The notes under the pieces are model-generated. The model was not told where the DNA came from, did no database searches, and saw nothing but the letters and a program-made list of their open reading frames with translations. From Collinsella sp. AF20-14LB (GTDB lineage: Bacteria > Actinomycetota > Coriobacteriia > Coriobacteriales > Coriobacteriaceae): a DNA stretch of 64,000 bases. The DNA lies in assembly GCF_003459505.1 (NCBI RefSeq), contig NZ_QRWD01000008.1:1-64000 (forward strand), read 5' to 3'. Within the stretch, counting starts at the first letter, position 1, and each line of letters begins with the position of its first letter. Of this stretch, positions 17,757 through 28,826 are shown piece by piece. Made by a program: the position numbers and the translations under genes.

Positions 17757-17788
17757 GGTTAGGCCCACGTCCGAGGGACTCGGTAACC
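17757..17788 (-). promoter_or_regulatory. Candidate antiterminator (RAT-like) hairpin in the PTS operon leader
   Basis: The minus strand of this stretch can form GGTTA-CCGAG ... CTCGG ... TAACC, about 80 nt upstream of the EIIA start. BglG-family target RNAs are 30-nt imperfect hairpins at this kind of position. However, the asymmetric internal loop is larger than usual and no overlapping terminator is clear, so this is only a candidate. Confidence 0.3.
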
Positions 17789-17956
17789 TTCCGCATTTCT
17801 TTTTACGGGAGCTATTTTAGACAAGCCCAAAGCCAGAACAATCATTATGAACGGTGAGCGGTATTTTTTCTTCGATAAACGGTATTTAGGCGGCACTTAG
17901 GGACGTTCCTTTCCCGCCGGCACCCAGGGGCACTCCTTGCAGCAATTTCGCATGCG

Positions 17957-18718
17957 TTAGATGAAGAGCTCGCATTCCTTCCGCACGACGCAAGCCTTGC
18001 TCAGCATCTGGGAAACAGCGGATAGCTTGTTGGGATCAAGCTTGCGAGCGCCTCGCGGGCATACGGCGATGCAGCGCATGCAGGAGATGCACGCCTCGTC
18101 AGCTGCTCGCTTGGGGTCGCCCTTGTCGATAGCACAAACGGGACACGCCGCGGCGCATGCACTGCAGGAGACGCATTCCTCTGTTGCCTCGGGTGCCATA
18201 CGGCGACCTCCAGCTTGTTTATAAGGACGATTGCCGGGGATAGAGGGCTCGGACGCATCCTCAGCCAACAGCTTTTGCTGAATTTGCTGCGCAAACTCTG
18301 CGAGCTGCGCCGCATCCTGCGCATCCGGTCGCCCAGCAGCAAACTGACGAGCAACGGAATGCTCAGCAATAGCAGAAACAGCTGCAACCACCCTAAATCC
18401 GGCGCGCTTCGCAACGTCCTCCAGCTCTACGAGCGTGTCCTCAAACGCGCGGTTTCCGTATACACAAACCAAAACAGCCCGAGCCCCGTTGCCGCGCACC
18501 ATGCCCAACCGGTCAGCCACCACAGCCGGAATTCTACCGGCATACGCCGGCACAGAGATTACGGCCACGTCGTCCTCAGTCATCGAGACAGCGCTGAGAT
18601 CTAGCCCGCTATCGGTCAGATCGACGGTAACGGTATTATTGTCCAGCGCCCCGGCCACAAGGCCAGACACCTTCCGCGTTCCACCCGTCGGACTAAACAC
18701 AATTTCGAATACGCTCAT
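17957..18718 (-). CDS. EFR1-type flavodoxin/4Fe-4S ferredoxin fusion protein
   Basis: A 253-residue redox protein. The N-terminal flavodoxin-like domain starts with FSPTGGTRKV, a typical FMN phosphate loop. The C-terminal part has two 4Fe-4S motifs: CVSCSACAAACP (about 182-193) and CISCMRCIAVCP (about 212-223). EFR1-family proteins are electron carriers of anaerobes; the partner is unknown. ATG 18718 has AGAGGG about 8 nt upstream. It is isolated, with unrelated operons on both sides. Confidence 0.8.
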   Translation of the reverse strand: MSVFEIVFSPTGGTRKVSGLVAGALDNNTVTVDLTDSGLDLSAVSMTEDDVAVISVPAYAGRIPAVVADRLGMVRGNGARAVLVCVYGNRAFEDTLVELEDVAKRAGFRVVAAVSAIAEHSVARQFAAGRPDAQDAAQLAEFAQQIQQKLLAEDASEPSIPGNRPYKQAGGRRMAPEATEECVSCSACAAACPVCAIDKGDPKRAADEACISCMRCIAVCPRGARKLDPNKLSAVSQMLSKACVVRKECELFI

Positions 18719-19278
18719 CGAGGCACCCTCTCCCTACGCCTGGCAACGCGTCAAGCCGTTTTCACATTCAGACAGAGTATACGGCGCATGGGGGGAGCTC
18801 CCCGTTTCGGTGCGCCAGGCACCCCAATGCACCCACCCTACGCTGTCTGCCTCTTCGTTTTGCATAAATTACGGTACAGATTGTATATATTTACGGGATA
18901 TCGCCGCGTTCTCCTGAGGTACCCCATCCTGGCCCGTGCAAAAAACGGAGTATTCTGCAACGTGACCGCGCCAGCACCGCCGCGGGTGGGCAAAACTGTA
19001 GGGCGCCGTATCGTTCTAAGTCCCGACATGGCGAGAATGACGCGCCCCTGCTCCGGAAAACGGCGAAATCTGACTCGGAACGCTCGCTAGGGATATCCGA
19101 AGGCCACCGTTGGCGACGTCGAATCATATGCAGACAACTCGAACTGCAGAATACTCCAAAAAATGCACGGCGCACCCCATAGGACCCATTGCTGCATGGC
19201 GGAAAATAGGTCCTCAGCATCCCCCAGATGCATTCCCGAGAAAATCACGTTTGAATTAGCGATGGACACGGCAAACAA
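18719..19278. other. Intergenic gap, no supported gene
   Basis: About 560 nt without a credible coding region; the short frames here lack ribosome sites and family resemblance. Near 18790-18835 there is GC-rich text with short inverted words (GGGGAGCTCCCC). Around 18875-18900 lies an AT-rich patch that may hold the ferredoxin gene promoter. No RNA gene is recognised. Confidence 0.4.
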
Positions 19279-19309
19279 AAGGGCCCGAGCGTTGTTTGCT
19301 CGGGCCCTT
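19279..19309 (-). terminator. Rho-independent terminator of the DEAD-box helicase gene
   Basis: A perfect 12-bp stem (19279-19290 with 19298-19309) has a 7-nt loop. The minus strand continues TTTTGTTTG. It lies 33 nt after the helicase stop codon. Confidence 0.85.
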
Positions 19310-19341
19310 AGCTTGTCTCACGCTAGCGCGCGATGCGCATC

Positions 19342-21612
<2,271 letters not shown>

Positions 21613-21876
21613 ATGTTGTTGTTCCTTATCTGCACGCGCAATGAGCACGGCATGCGGCCGCGCGGGCGTGCTTGGTAGTGCGCTAATACATACAAAAACA
21701 GGTGCGCGCACAGAGAGGACGTTGCTCAGCACGCTGGCGATCGCTTTGGCAGCCCTATCACGCGCCGTCCAGACGCAGCAGCTCTAAGCGATGGAGCAGA
21801 TTCGCCGCGGGTTAGTATACCCGTGCTTCGCATGCCCCCACGTAAACCACAGATGACGGGGCGGTCGGGGCCGATT

Positions 21877-22013
21877 GTCTCAATCTGTAACAGTTACGAG
21901 ACAAAACCGGGTCTACACATTACAGATTGAGACGAACTCAAACATCGCAAAACATAATCTCGATCTGAAACAGTTAGAGGTCATTTTCCCCGCTAGATGT
22001 TACAGATCGAGAT
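21877..22013. repeat. Hairpin-repeat cluster A, two 57-nt units
   Basis: Units at 21877-21933 and 21957-22013 start 80 nt apart, each exactly 57 nt. Each is an inverted repeat ending in CTC(A/G)ATCTG...CAGAT(T/C)GAG. Stems are A-T paired in the first and G-C paired in the second at the variable position. The first unit is inverted relative to all clearly oriented copies in the window, judged by its loop (CCGGTTTT on the minus strand). The cluster lies between the divergent helicase and copA genes. The gap 21613-22164 holds no gene. Confidence 0.9.
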
Positions 22014-22086
22014 GTTTGACATGAGCTGCCAACGATTGAGCAGCCACCCGCATCTGTAGCGAAATGTCATACATTCTCACCTCCAC

Positions 22087-22117
22087 TGGACACCCCCTGG
22101 GGGTATGGGTGTATAGT
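22087..22117 (+). promoter_or_regulatory. copA promoter with CsoR-type operator
   Basis: A -35-like TGGACA (22087-22092) and -10-like TATAGT (22112-22117) are separated by a long 19-nt spacer. Inside it is the perfect palindrome ACCCCCTGGGGGT (22092-22104). G/C-tract palindromes of this kind are bound by CsoR repressors, and a csoR gene is the last gene of this operon, so copper-relieved autorepression is likely. It lies about 48-78 nt before the copA start. Confidence 0.7.
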
Positions 22118-22164
22118 ATCGGCAGGTTAACAATTCCAACACCGAACCACGGAAAGGAGAAACC

Positions 22165-24507
22165 ATGGCTCAAGATAAGTTCGACGTGGGCGGCATGACA
22201 TGCGCCGCCTGCCAGGCGCACGTGGACCGCGCCGTAAGCAAACTCGACGGCGTCCAAAGCGTCGCGGTCAACCTACTCGCTGGTTCCATGATGGTCGACT
22301 ATGACCCCGCGCAGGTCACCTCCGACGATATCTGCACCGCCGTCGACCGTGCGGGCTACTCGGCCTCACCCGTCGATGCGGGCACCGGTGCCGCCGGCTC
22401 AAGCGGCAACACGCAGGTCAGGTCCGGCGCCGCCCACATGGAGTCGCCCACCAAAAAATTGGAGGCCGCCGCCTCTGCCATGCGCGCCCGCCTCATCGTC
22501 TCGATCGCCTTCCTCATCCCGCTGTTCTACATAGGCATGGGGCACATGCTCGGTTGGCCACTGCCCGGCATCTGCACGGACCACATCCACAGCATGACGC
22601 TCGCCCTCACCGAGCTTGTCCTGCTCATCCCCATCGTCTACGTCAACGACGCATACTTTATCAACGGCTTCAAATCACTCGTGCACGGCGCGCCCACCAT
22701 GGACGCTCTCATCGCCGTCGGCGGCACCGCCTCCATCGCTTGGTCGCTCTATGCCATGTTTATCATGGCCGACCAGCTGGCCACAGGTCAGGTGCACGAG
22801 GCCATGATGACGGGCATGGACAACCTGTATTTTGAGAGTGCGGGCACGATCCTGTCGCTCGTCACCGTGGGCAAATACCTCGAGACGCGCAGCAAGTCCA
22901 AAACCGGCGGCGCCATCGAGGCGCTGATCGACCTGGCGCCCAAGACCGCGACCGTCGTTGCCGACGACGGTACCGAAACCACCGTCGACGTCGACAGCAT
23001 CCTTCCCGGCCAGGTCCTGCGCGTGCGCCCCGGAGAGTCCATCCCCGTCGATGGCGTGGTGCTCGAAGGCAGCTCGGCCGTGGACGAGAGTGCGCTCACC
23101 GGCGAGTCCATCCCCGTGGAAAAGACCGCCGGCGACACCGTCAACGCCGCCACCGTCAACCGCACCGGTTCGTTTACCTTCCGCGCCACGCGGGTGGGTG
23201 CCGAGACATCGCTCGCCAAGATCATCCAGCTCGTCGAGGACGCCAACGCCACCAAGGCGCCCATCGCCCGCATGGCCGACAAGGTCGCCGGCGTGTTCGT
23301 GCCCGTGGTGTTCGTGATCTCGGCCGTGACCTTTGCGGTGTGGATGGCACTGACCGGCAGCATAAACGAGGCGCTCACCTCCGCCGTGGCCGTGCTGGTG
23401 ATCAGCTGTCCGTGCGCACTGGGTCTGGCCACGCCCGTCGCCATTATGGTGGGCACCGGCAAGGGCGCCGAAATGGGCATTCTGTTTAAGAGCGCCGAGG
23501 CGCTAGAGAACCTGCGCAGCGTGGGCACCGTCGTGCTCGACAAGACGGGCACCGTCACCCGCGGCAAGCCGGCCGTGACCGATATCGTGGTTGCCGCACG
23601 CGCCGACGGCTCGCCCGCCATGAGCGAAAAGGCGCTGCTCAAGCTGGCCGCCGCGCTGGAGCGCTCGAGCGAGCACCCGCTGGCCGAGGCGATTATGGCC
23701 GAGTGCGAGTCGCGCGGAATCGTCGCGCGCATGGTCGAGGACTTTGCCGCCGTGCCCGGGCGAGGCGTTACGGCACGCGAGGGGCAGAATGTCATCGCAG
23801 CCGGCAACGTGCGCCTGATGAACGAGCTGGGCGCGGAGGTGCCCGCCGGTCTTGCCGAGAAGTTCGCTGCCGAGGGCAAGACGCCGCTGTTCTTTGCCAA
23901 GAACGGCGAGCTTGCCGGCACCATTGCCGTGGCTGACGAGGTCAAAGAAACGAGCGCCGAGGCCATCGCCGCGCTCCGCAAGCTCGGCGTCGACGTGCGC
24001 ATGCTCACCGGCGACAACCGCGTGACGGCCGAGGCCATCGCCCGCCGCGTGGGACTCACCAGCGAACAGGTTATCGCCGACGTCCTCCCCGCCGACAAGG
24101 AACGCCACGTGCGCGAACTGCAGGATGCGGGCGGCAAGGTCGCCATGGTGGGCGACGGCATCAATGACTCCCCCGCCCTGGCGCGCGCCGACGTGGGCCT
24201 TGCCATTGGCACCGGCGCCGACATCGCCAAGGAGGGCGCCGACGTGGTGCTCATGCGCAGCGACCTCATGGACGTCGCCCGCGCCATCGAGCTGTCGCGC
24301 GCCACGATCCGCAACATCAAGCAGGACCTGTTCTGGGCACTGTTCTACAACGGTATCGGCATTCCGCTCGCCGCGGGCGTGTTCTTCCCGCTCACCGGAT
24401 GGCAGCTCTCGCCGATGTTTGGAGCTGCGGCCATGAGCCTGTCGAGCGTGTGCGTCGTAAGCAATGCGCTGCGCCTGCGAACCTTTAAGCCCAAAGTGGC
24501 AAAATAG
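22165..24507 (+). CDS. copA: Copper-exporting P1B-type ATPase
   Basis: A 780-residue membrane pump that exports Cu(I) using ATP. It has one N-terminal heavy-metal-binding domain with CxxC at C13/C16 (GMTCAAC), membrane helices in pairs, the TGES actuator motif ([11 protein letters not shown]), the CPC metal-site motif at 415-417, the phosphorylation site DKTGT beginning at D459, SEHP in the nucleotide-binding domain and [10 protein letters not shown]. Length and order match bacterial CopA. The ATG follows AAAGGAGAAACC. It heads the copA-copZ-csoR operon and sits behind a CsoR-type operator. Confidence 0.95.
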   Translation: MAQDKFDVGGMTCAACQAHVDRAVSKLDGVQSVAVNLLAGSMMVDYDPAQVTSDDICTAVDRAGYSASPVDAGTGAAGSSGNTQVRSGAAHMESPTKKLEAAASAMRARLIVSIAFLIPLFYIGMGHMLGWPLPGICTDHIHSMTLALTELVLLIPIVYVNDAYFINGFKSLVHGAPTMDALIAVGGTASIAWSLYAMFIMADQLATGQVHEAMMTGMDNLYFESAGTILSLVTVGKYLETRSKSKTGGAIEALIDLAPKTATVVADDGTETTVDVDSILPGQVLRVRPGESIPVDGVVLEGSSAVDESALTGESIPVEKTAGDTVNAATVNRTGSFTFRATRVGAETSLAKIIQLVEDANATKAPIARMADKVAGVFVPVVFVISAVTFAVWMALTGSINEALTSAVAVLVISCPCALGLATPVAIMVGTGKGAEMGILFKSAEALENLRSVGTVVLDKTGTVTRGKPAVTDIVVAARADGSPAMSEKALLKLAAALERSSEHPLAEAIMAECESRGIVARMVEDFAAVPGRGVTAREGQNVIAAGNVRLMNELGAEVPAGLAEKFAAEGKTPLFFAKNGELAGTIAVADEVKETSAEAIAALRKLGVDVRMLTGDNRVTAEAIARRVGLTSEQVIADVLPADKERHVRELQDAGGKVAMVGDGINDSPALARADVGLAIGTGADIAKEGADVVLMRSDLMDVARAIELSRATIRNIKQDLFWALFYNGIGIPLAAGVFFPLTGWQLSPMFGAAAMSLSSVCVVSNALRLRTFKPKVAK

Positions 24508-24535
24508 GTTCACCCTTAAGTCCATTTAGAACGGG

Positions 24536-24629
24536 TTTTCCAGGTGCCCGAGATTGACCTGAAAGAGGAGCGACGCGTACTTTGGTACGCGAGCGACGGC
24601 TTGAAGGCCAAGGTCGGGTGCCTGGGAAA
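24536..24629. repeat. Imperfect 94-nt palindrome between copA and copZ
   Basis: Outer arms TTTCCAGG..CCCGA and TCGGG..CCTGGGAAA pair with few mismatches. At the centre GCGTAC-TTTG-GTACGC forms a perfect 6-bp hairpin (24575-24590). It fills most of the 147-nt gap inside the copper operon and would be transcribed with it. It could be a mobile palindromic element, a processing site or an attenuator; no T-run follows. Confidence 0.6.
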
Positions 24630-24654
24630 GCCGACACAACAGAGAGGAATACCG

Positions 24655-24876
24655 ATGCGATACACAATCAAGACTTCCGGCCTCATGTGCGGCCACTGCG
24701 ACGCCACCGTCGAGACGGCGTTGCTCAACGTTGCCGGCGTGACCGACGCCGACGCCGATCACGAGACCCAGACCGTCCAGGTTGAGTGCGCCGACACCGT
24801 GACCGCCGAGCAGCTCGCTGCCGCCGTCGAGGGCGCCGGCGAGAAGTTCCACGCCCTGTCCGTGACCGCCGCGTAG
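24655..24876 (+). CDS. copZ: Copper chaperone, heavy-metal-associated domain protein
   Basis: A 73-residue single HMA domain with the metal motif MCGHC (CxxC, residues 11 and 14) and the typical ferredoxin-like beta-alpha-beta pattern. It would carry Cu(I) in the cytosol to CopA or to CsoR. ATG 24655 has GAGAGGAA about 6 nt upstream. It lies between copA and csoR on the same strand. The histidine in place of the second variable position (CGHC) is a known variation. Confidence 0.88.
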   Translation: MRYTIKTSGLMCGHCDATVETALLNVAGVTDADADHETQTVQVECADTVTAEQLAAAVEGAGEKFHALSVTAA

Positions 24877-24924
24877 CAGCTACCAGAAGCATTCGACCCC
24901 ATCGACCAGAAACGAGGACCCGCC

Positions 24925-25197
24925 ATGATGGCAGACCACAAATCGGTGACCCGCATGCTCAAGACGGCACGCGGCCAGATCGACGGCATCTTGCGGATGG
25001 TCGATGAGGACCGCTACTGCGTCGATATTTCCACGCAGCTCATGGCAACGCAGGCGCTCATTGCGCGCATCAACGCCGACGTGCTCAAGGCGCATATCGA
25101 GGGCTGCGTGACTTCGGCAATCGAATCGGGCGACGAAGACCTCAAGGCCGCCAAGCTCGCCGAGATCGAACGCGTCGTCGACAAGCTCTCCAAGTAA
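24925..25197 (+). CDS. csoR: CsoR-family copper-sensing repressor
   Basis: A 90-residue all-helical DUF156/CsoR protein. The Cu(I) ligands of the family are present as C32, H57 and C61 (YCVDIS and HIEGC). It should bind the G/C-tract palindrome upstream of copA and release it on binding Cu(I). Start at 24925 (ATG ATG) with GAGGA upstream; the second ATG is equally possible. Third gene of the copper operon, giving a feedback loop. Confidence 0.9.
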   Translation: MMADHKSVTRMLKTARGQIDGILRMVDEDRYCVDISTQLMATQALIARINADVLKAHIEGCVTSAIESGDEDLKAAKLAEIERVVDKLSK

Positions 25198-25241
25198 TTG
25201 GGGCATTGGGGACGGACTGCTTTGCACCTTCTTGGTGCATC

Positions 25242-25288
25242 GGGGACAGGTATGTTTGCACCACCTTGGTGCAGATTGACCTGTCCCC
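25242..25288. repeat. Nested palindrome GGGGACAGGT ... TGCACC ... GGTGCA ... ACCTGTCCCC
   Basis: A 47-nt symmetric element: outer arms 25242-25251 and 25279-25288, inner arms 25257-25262 and 25268-25273. Immediately before it, from about 25208, is a degraded copy (GGGGACGG ... TTTGCACCTTCTTGGTGCA). Related GGGACAGGT words occur near 48918, 62379 and 62454. It looks like a dispersed REP-like sequence. Confidence 0.7.
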
Positions 25289-25343
25289 CTTGCTCTAAAT
25301 CGGGTATAAAGGCGTGCAGCATATCGAACGAAAGGCAATTTGC

Positions 25344-25817
25344 ATGAATGACTTTATGAAGGGCCGCAATGGCGCCGATGAGCTCACCATCGTTATGGGC
25401 TTTGTCGGCATCGTCATCGCGATGATCGGATCGATAGCCCATATCCAGTGGCTCAGCTGGATTGCCATCGCCGTAATCGTGATTGGCGTGCTGCGCGGCC
25501 TGTCCAAAAATATCGATGCACGTCGCAAGGAAAACGCGGCCTTTGTCGCCGCGACCGCTAACGTCCCCGGCCTGGGCAAGTTCGTAGCGAGCTTGGGTAG
25601 CGGCACCGCGGCTGCCAACGCCTCGCGCACGGCCGGTACCAGCAAGGAAGACTTTGAGCGTGCCAAGCGCACGGCCAAGAAGATGTGGAAGGGTCGCAAG
25701 ACCACAGCATACCTCAAGTGCCCCAACTGCGGCCAGATGCTCTCCGTCCCCAAGGGCAAAGGCAAGATCCGCGTCACCTGCCCCAAGTGCCACGCCAAGA
25801 TGGAAACCCGCTCCTAG
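25344..25817 (+). CDS. Membrane protein with C-terminal zinc ribbon, unknown function
   Basis: A 157-residue protein. Two adjacent hydrophobic helices (about 17-58) are followed by a basic, Ala-rich cytosolic stretch. The C-terminal zinc ribbon has CPNC (YLKCPNCGQ) and CPKC (VTCPKCHAK), a pair of CxxC knuckles. No enzyme motif is visible. ATG 25344 is preceded by GAAAGG at 8 nt. It ends just before a strong bidirectional terminator. It resembles small zinc-ribbon membrane proteins of other anaerobes, but I assign no function. Confidence 0.7.
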   Translation: MNDFMKGRNGADELTIVMGFVGIVIAMIGSIAHIQWLSWIAIAVIVIGVLRGLSKNIDARRKENAAFVAATANVPGLGKFVASLGSGTAAANASRTAGTSKEDFERAKRTAKKMWKGRKTTAYLKCPNCGQMLSVPKGKGKIRVTCPKCHAKMETRS

Positions 25818-25880
25818 CGCCCGCACGCGGGACAAATTAATCAGGTTTGTTTGTCCCAAATCTTAAGTATTTGTTCGATA

Positions 25881-25917
25881 AAAAAGCCGAGGCCTCGTGT
25901 TGAGACCTCGGCTTTTT
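25881..25917. terminator. Bidirectional rho-independent terminator
   Basis: Stem AAAAAGCCGAGG / CCTCGGCTTTTT with an inner CTC/GAG extension. There is a T-run on both strands. It lies between the convergent zinc-ribbon and amidohydrolase genes and can serve both. Confidence 0.88.
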
Positions 25918-25950
25918 GCATGCGGCAACGGAGCTGCCCCTTTGTCACAT

Positions 25951-27321
25951 CTACGCCACACCGTCGCGGGCGAGCTCCTCAGCCAGCGCTTCGGCAGGCA
26001 TGGCCATAATCGCGTCGAGCTCGGCGTCCACCTCGGGAATACGCTTCACCTTGAGTTTGCGCACCAGATCACCACGGCACATCACGTACGTCGGCTCACG
26101 CAGTGCGCACAGATCATCGAGCGGGTTCTTGCGCGTTACCAAGATATCGGCAGCCTTGCCGCACTCGATCGTACCGGTCTCGCCGCCCAGCCCCAGCAGC
26201 TCGGCATTGATCTGCGTAGCCGTATGCAGCGCAAAGGCGTTGCTCACGCCCACGTACTTGGCAAAAAAGGCAACCTCACGCCACATGTCGTACTGCGTCA
26301 CAAACGGGCAGCTCGAGTCCGTGCCCAGGCCCACCTTAACGCCAGCTTCCAGTGCGGCACGGGCGCTCTCGATGATGCCCGAACACACAATGTCGCCGTT
26401 CTTCTTTTGCGTGTCGGTCGAATGGGTCTTCTCCGGATCGAGCAGCACAAACGGCAGCGCGGGGCTGATAGTGCAGGTAACGCTGGGCGCACGCCCCTCA
26501 AGCTGCGTGCCCGCGGCGCCGCGGTACAGTTCCAAGATCTCGGGAGTCATCGGGGCACCGTGCTCGATCGTATCGACGCCGGCCTCAAGCGCGGCCTTCA
26601 CGCCCTCGGTGCTCTCGACATGAGCCATAACCGGCAGGCCCACCTCGTGCGCAGCCTTGCACGCCGCCGCGGCAACCTCGACCGGCATGCGCAGCACGCC
26701 CGGCTCACCTACTTCGGTCGCGTCGAACACGCCGCCCGTCACGAACAGCTTGATGACGTCGGCACCGCGCGCATACAAGTCACGCACTTGTTCGGCCGCC
26801 TCATCGGGGGTATCGGCGACCTGCGCGAACAGCCCCGCACCGTGACCGCCCGGCACCGTGACACCCGTTCCCGGCGCCACCAGACGCGGACCCTGATACT
26901 TGCCGGCGTCGATAGCGTTGCGCACGGCAATATCGGCAAACAGCGGGTCACCCGCACCGCGCACCGTGGTCACGCCGCTTGCCAACTGCTGCTGGGCGCT
27001 GCCCTTAAGAATATGGCGCACGATGGCGCGCCCCACGGGATTATCGAGCTTCTTCATCAGCGCGCCCGCATCGCCGGCCGAGACAGGCTTGCCCGAGCCG
27101 CACAGGTGCACATGCATATTGATGAGGCCGGGCATGAGGTACGCGCCGGCCAGGTCGATGACCTCGGCACCTGCAGGCGCCTGCGCCACAGCACTCGGCC
27201 CCACCCACGTGATGACACCGCGCTCAACGGCCACGGCCATATCGGGTTGCGGCTCCATATGCTCCGAGCCATCCAGGACGGTCGCATTGATAAACAACGT
27301 GGAACGATCGGCAGACGCCAT
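25951..27321 (-). CDS. Amidohydrolase family protein, imidazolonepropionase/prolidase-like
   Basis: A 456-residue TIM-barrel metal-dependent hydrolase. It has the HxH metal motif (NMHVHLCG, about 70), a lysine in KLFVTGG, histidines in VMAHVES and IEHGAP, and the catalytic aspartate in GTDSSCPF. The C-terminus has the usual CGKAADILV segment. Related enzymes act on cyclic amides, dipeptides or hydantoin-like compounds; the substrate is not readable. ATG 27321 has GGAGGAG 5 nt upstream; the open frame to 27450 lacks a site. It is transcribed alone, with hairpin cluster B upstream. Confidence 0.82.
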   Translation of the reverse strand: MASADRSTLFINATVLDGSEHMEPQPDMAVAVERGVITWVGPSAVAQAPAGAEVIDLAGAYLMPGLINMHVHLCGSGKPVSAGDAGALMKKLDNPVGRAIVRHILKGSAQQQLASGVTTVRGAGDPLFADIAVRNAIDAGKYQGPRLVAPGTGVTVPGGHGAGLFAQVADTPDEAAEQVRDLYARGADVIKLFVTGGVFDATEVGEPGVLRMPVEVAAAACKAAHEVGLPVMAHVESTEGVKAALEAGVDTIEHGAPMTPEILELYRGAAGTQLEGRAPSVTCTISPALPFVLLDPEKTHSTDTQKKNGDIVCSGIIESARAALEAGVKVGLGTDSSCPFVTQYDMWREVAFFAKYVGVSNAFALHTATQINAELLGLGGETGTIECGKAADILVTRKNPLDDLCALREPTYVMCRGDLVRKLKVKRIPEVDAELDAIMAMPAEALAEELARDGVA

Positions 27322-27470
27322 ATCGAGCTCCTCCCTCACGAGCAACTTGAACATTTGTCCATTATCACCCAGTGCGGCAGGGTTGCTGCGGACATATCGG
27401 TTAACGGAGAAAGGATGAGACACGGAGAACGGAATGCATTGCAGTCCCATCCCAGCGACATCCGGGAAAT

Positions 27471-27688
27471 GTCTAGATCTGTAACAGGTAGACCGGGTTT
27501 TAGCAGCCAGATGTTACAGATCGAGATCTTTCGGCACCGCGTCCAACCTTTGTCTCAATCTGTAACAAGTAGACAGGTTTTCGGCCTCTAGATGTTACAG
27601 ATCGAGATATTTTAGCGGCAGCCAACCTTCTGTCTCGATCTGTAACAGTTGCGAGGCCAAACGGCCCCTTGTTGTTACAGATCGAGAC
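27471..27688. repeat. Hairpin-repeat cluster B, three 57-nt units
   Basis: Units 27471-27527, 27552-27608 and 27632-27688, start-to-start 81 and 80 nt. Stems read CT(A/C)(A/G)ATCTGTAACA...TGTTACAGATCGAGA. The linkers (24 and 23 nt) are related but not identical and share CAACCTT. The cluster lies between the amidohydrolase start and the end of the AbiEi/DUF559-like gene; it begins about 150 nt upstream of the former and ends 41 nt after the latter. Confidence 0.92.
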
Positions 27689-27729
27689 AAACTCGGCAGG
27701 AACAACCACATCCGCGTCAGTTACACCCC

Positions 27730-28806
27730 TCAGCGCCCATACCACTGCCGCCTCCACTGCTCAGCCAAATCGGCCCACTGCGGAATGCCCGCCAGTCTCA
27801 TCTTTTCAGCCAGCTTCCCCGGATTCTTGAGCTCATCAAACGTAAACCTCAGCACCTTATGTCCGAGCATCGTCAGATGAGACTCTCGCTGACGTTCTGC
27901 CACGAACGGGTCGACCGACTCCCGACCCTCGTCGTTCTGTAAGGCATACTTTCCCTTTCCATCGAGCTCGCCAATCACGCACGTCCCGTCCTCGAGCCTC
28001 CAGAAATAATCAACGCGAAACACTTGGCTCGAATCAAGCGGGTCACGAAACTCCACCTGCAACTCTGGCACCGGAAAACCGTATGCAATAAAGAATGCCC
28101 GGAACCGAGACTCGCCACCGTTTTCGGACAGCCCGTCCGCATGCGACGCAATCACCTGAGCTCTGCGATATCCGCGTCTGCCCTCGCAATCGGCCTGGAG
28201 CCGTTCGCAGAGGTCGTCGCGCGATATGCCCTTCGCCCGCAGCGCAGAATCGGCGATCGCCAGACCATACGAAAACGGCGCACGCAGCAGACAGTCCTTC
28301 ACCGTGCGCCAAAACGGCGTCACTCGCACGCCGTCGACGCGCTCAAGCGCACCCGCCGCCTGCGGACGCAACAGCCGGCATCCTGCACTCAGCGGCACCG
28401 AGCAACCTGTCTTAACAAGAAATCGCGGCCCAAGCAGATCATTTGGCACCTCCAGACCCCACAAAAGTGCCGCGTCGTAACCCCAAAACGCCCAATCGGG
28501 ATGAAACTCCGCAAGCCCTTTGATGGTCCGCAGCGCTCGCTCCGTCGGCGTCAACGCATCCCAATCATGCTGAAAACAGAACAGGTGCGACTCAGGCTCC
28601 GCGATATCGTCGGTTCCCACATGGCGCCGCAGCCACATGAGCTCGGCATTGTCGTGCGTCACAAGCAGCACGCCTAGTTCAGCCGCCTCCGTGAGCCTGG
28701 CAAGCATCCTATTCCGCGCCAACGTGTTGCGAGCCGTATGCTTGTGTTTGAGAACGGTATTAGACACTTCCATCACCACCACATCGGACAAATGGACCAT
28801 TGTCAC
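27730..28806 (-). CDS. AbiEi-like/DUF559 nuclease-type protein
   Basis: A 358-residue protein. The C-terminal domain has the DUF559/VSR-like pattern of the PD-(D/E)xK nuclease superfamily: D266 (RVDYFW), E280 with following DGKG (GELDGKG), then an ERQRE helix and LTMLGHKVLRFTFDEL. The middle resembles AbiEi-type proteins (AALLWGLEVPNDL). I assign a nuclease-like fold by motif only; no substrate is known. GTG 28806 has GGAGG 5 nt upstream; ATG 28800 is an alternative. It ends in TGA, rare in this window. Both flanks are hairpin-repeat clusters (B downstream, C starting 20 nt upstream), which suggests a functional or evolutionary link. Confidence 0.6.
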   Translation of the reverse strand: MTMVHLSDVVVMEVSNTVLKHKHTARNTLARNRMLARLTEAAELGVLLVTHDNAELMWLRRHVGTDDIAEPESHLFCFQHDWDALTPTERALRTIKGLAEFHPDWAFWGYDAALLWGLEVPNDLLGPRFLVKTGCSVPLSAGCRLLRPQAAGALERVDGVRVTPFWRTVKDCLLRAPFSYGLAIADSALRAKGISRDDLCERLQADCEGRRGYRRAQVIASHADGLSENGGESRFRAFFIAYGFPVPELQVEFRDPLDSSQVFRVDYFWRLEDGTCVIGELDGKGKYALQNDEGRESVDPFVAERQRESHLTMLGHKVLRFTFDELKNPGKLAEKMRLAGIPQWADLAEQWRRQWYGR

Positions 28807-28826
28807 CGTTGCCTCCGCTGATAAAC

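Noticed and set aside
18868..18900. TACAGATTG word as a further degraded 57-nt repeat
   Set aside because: Only nine bases match and no partner arm lies at the required distance.
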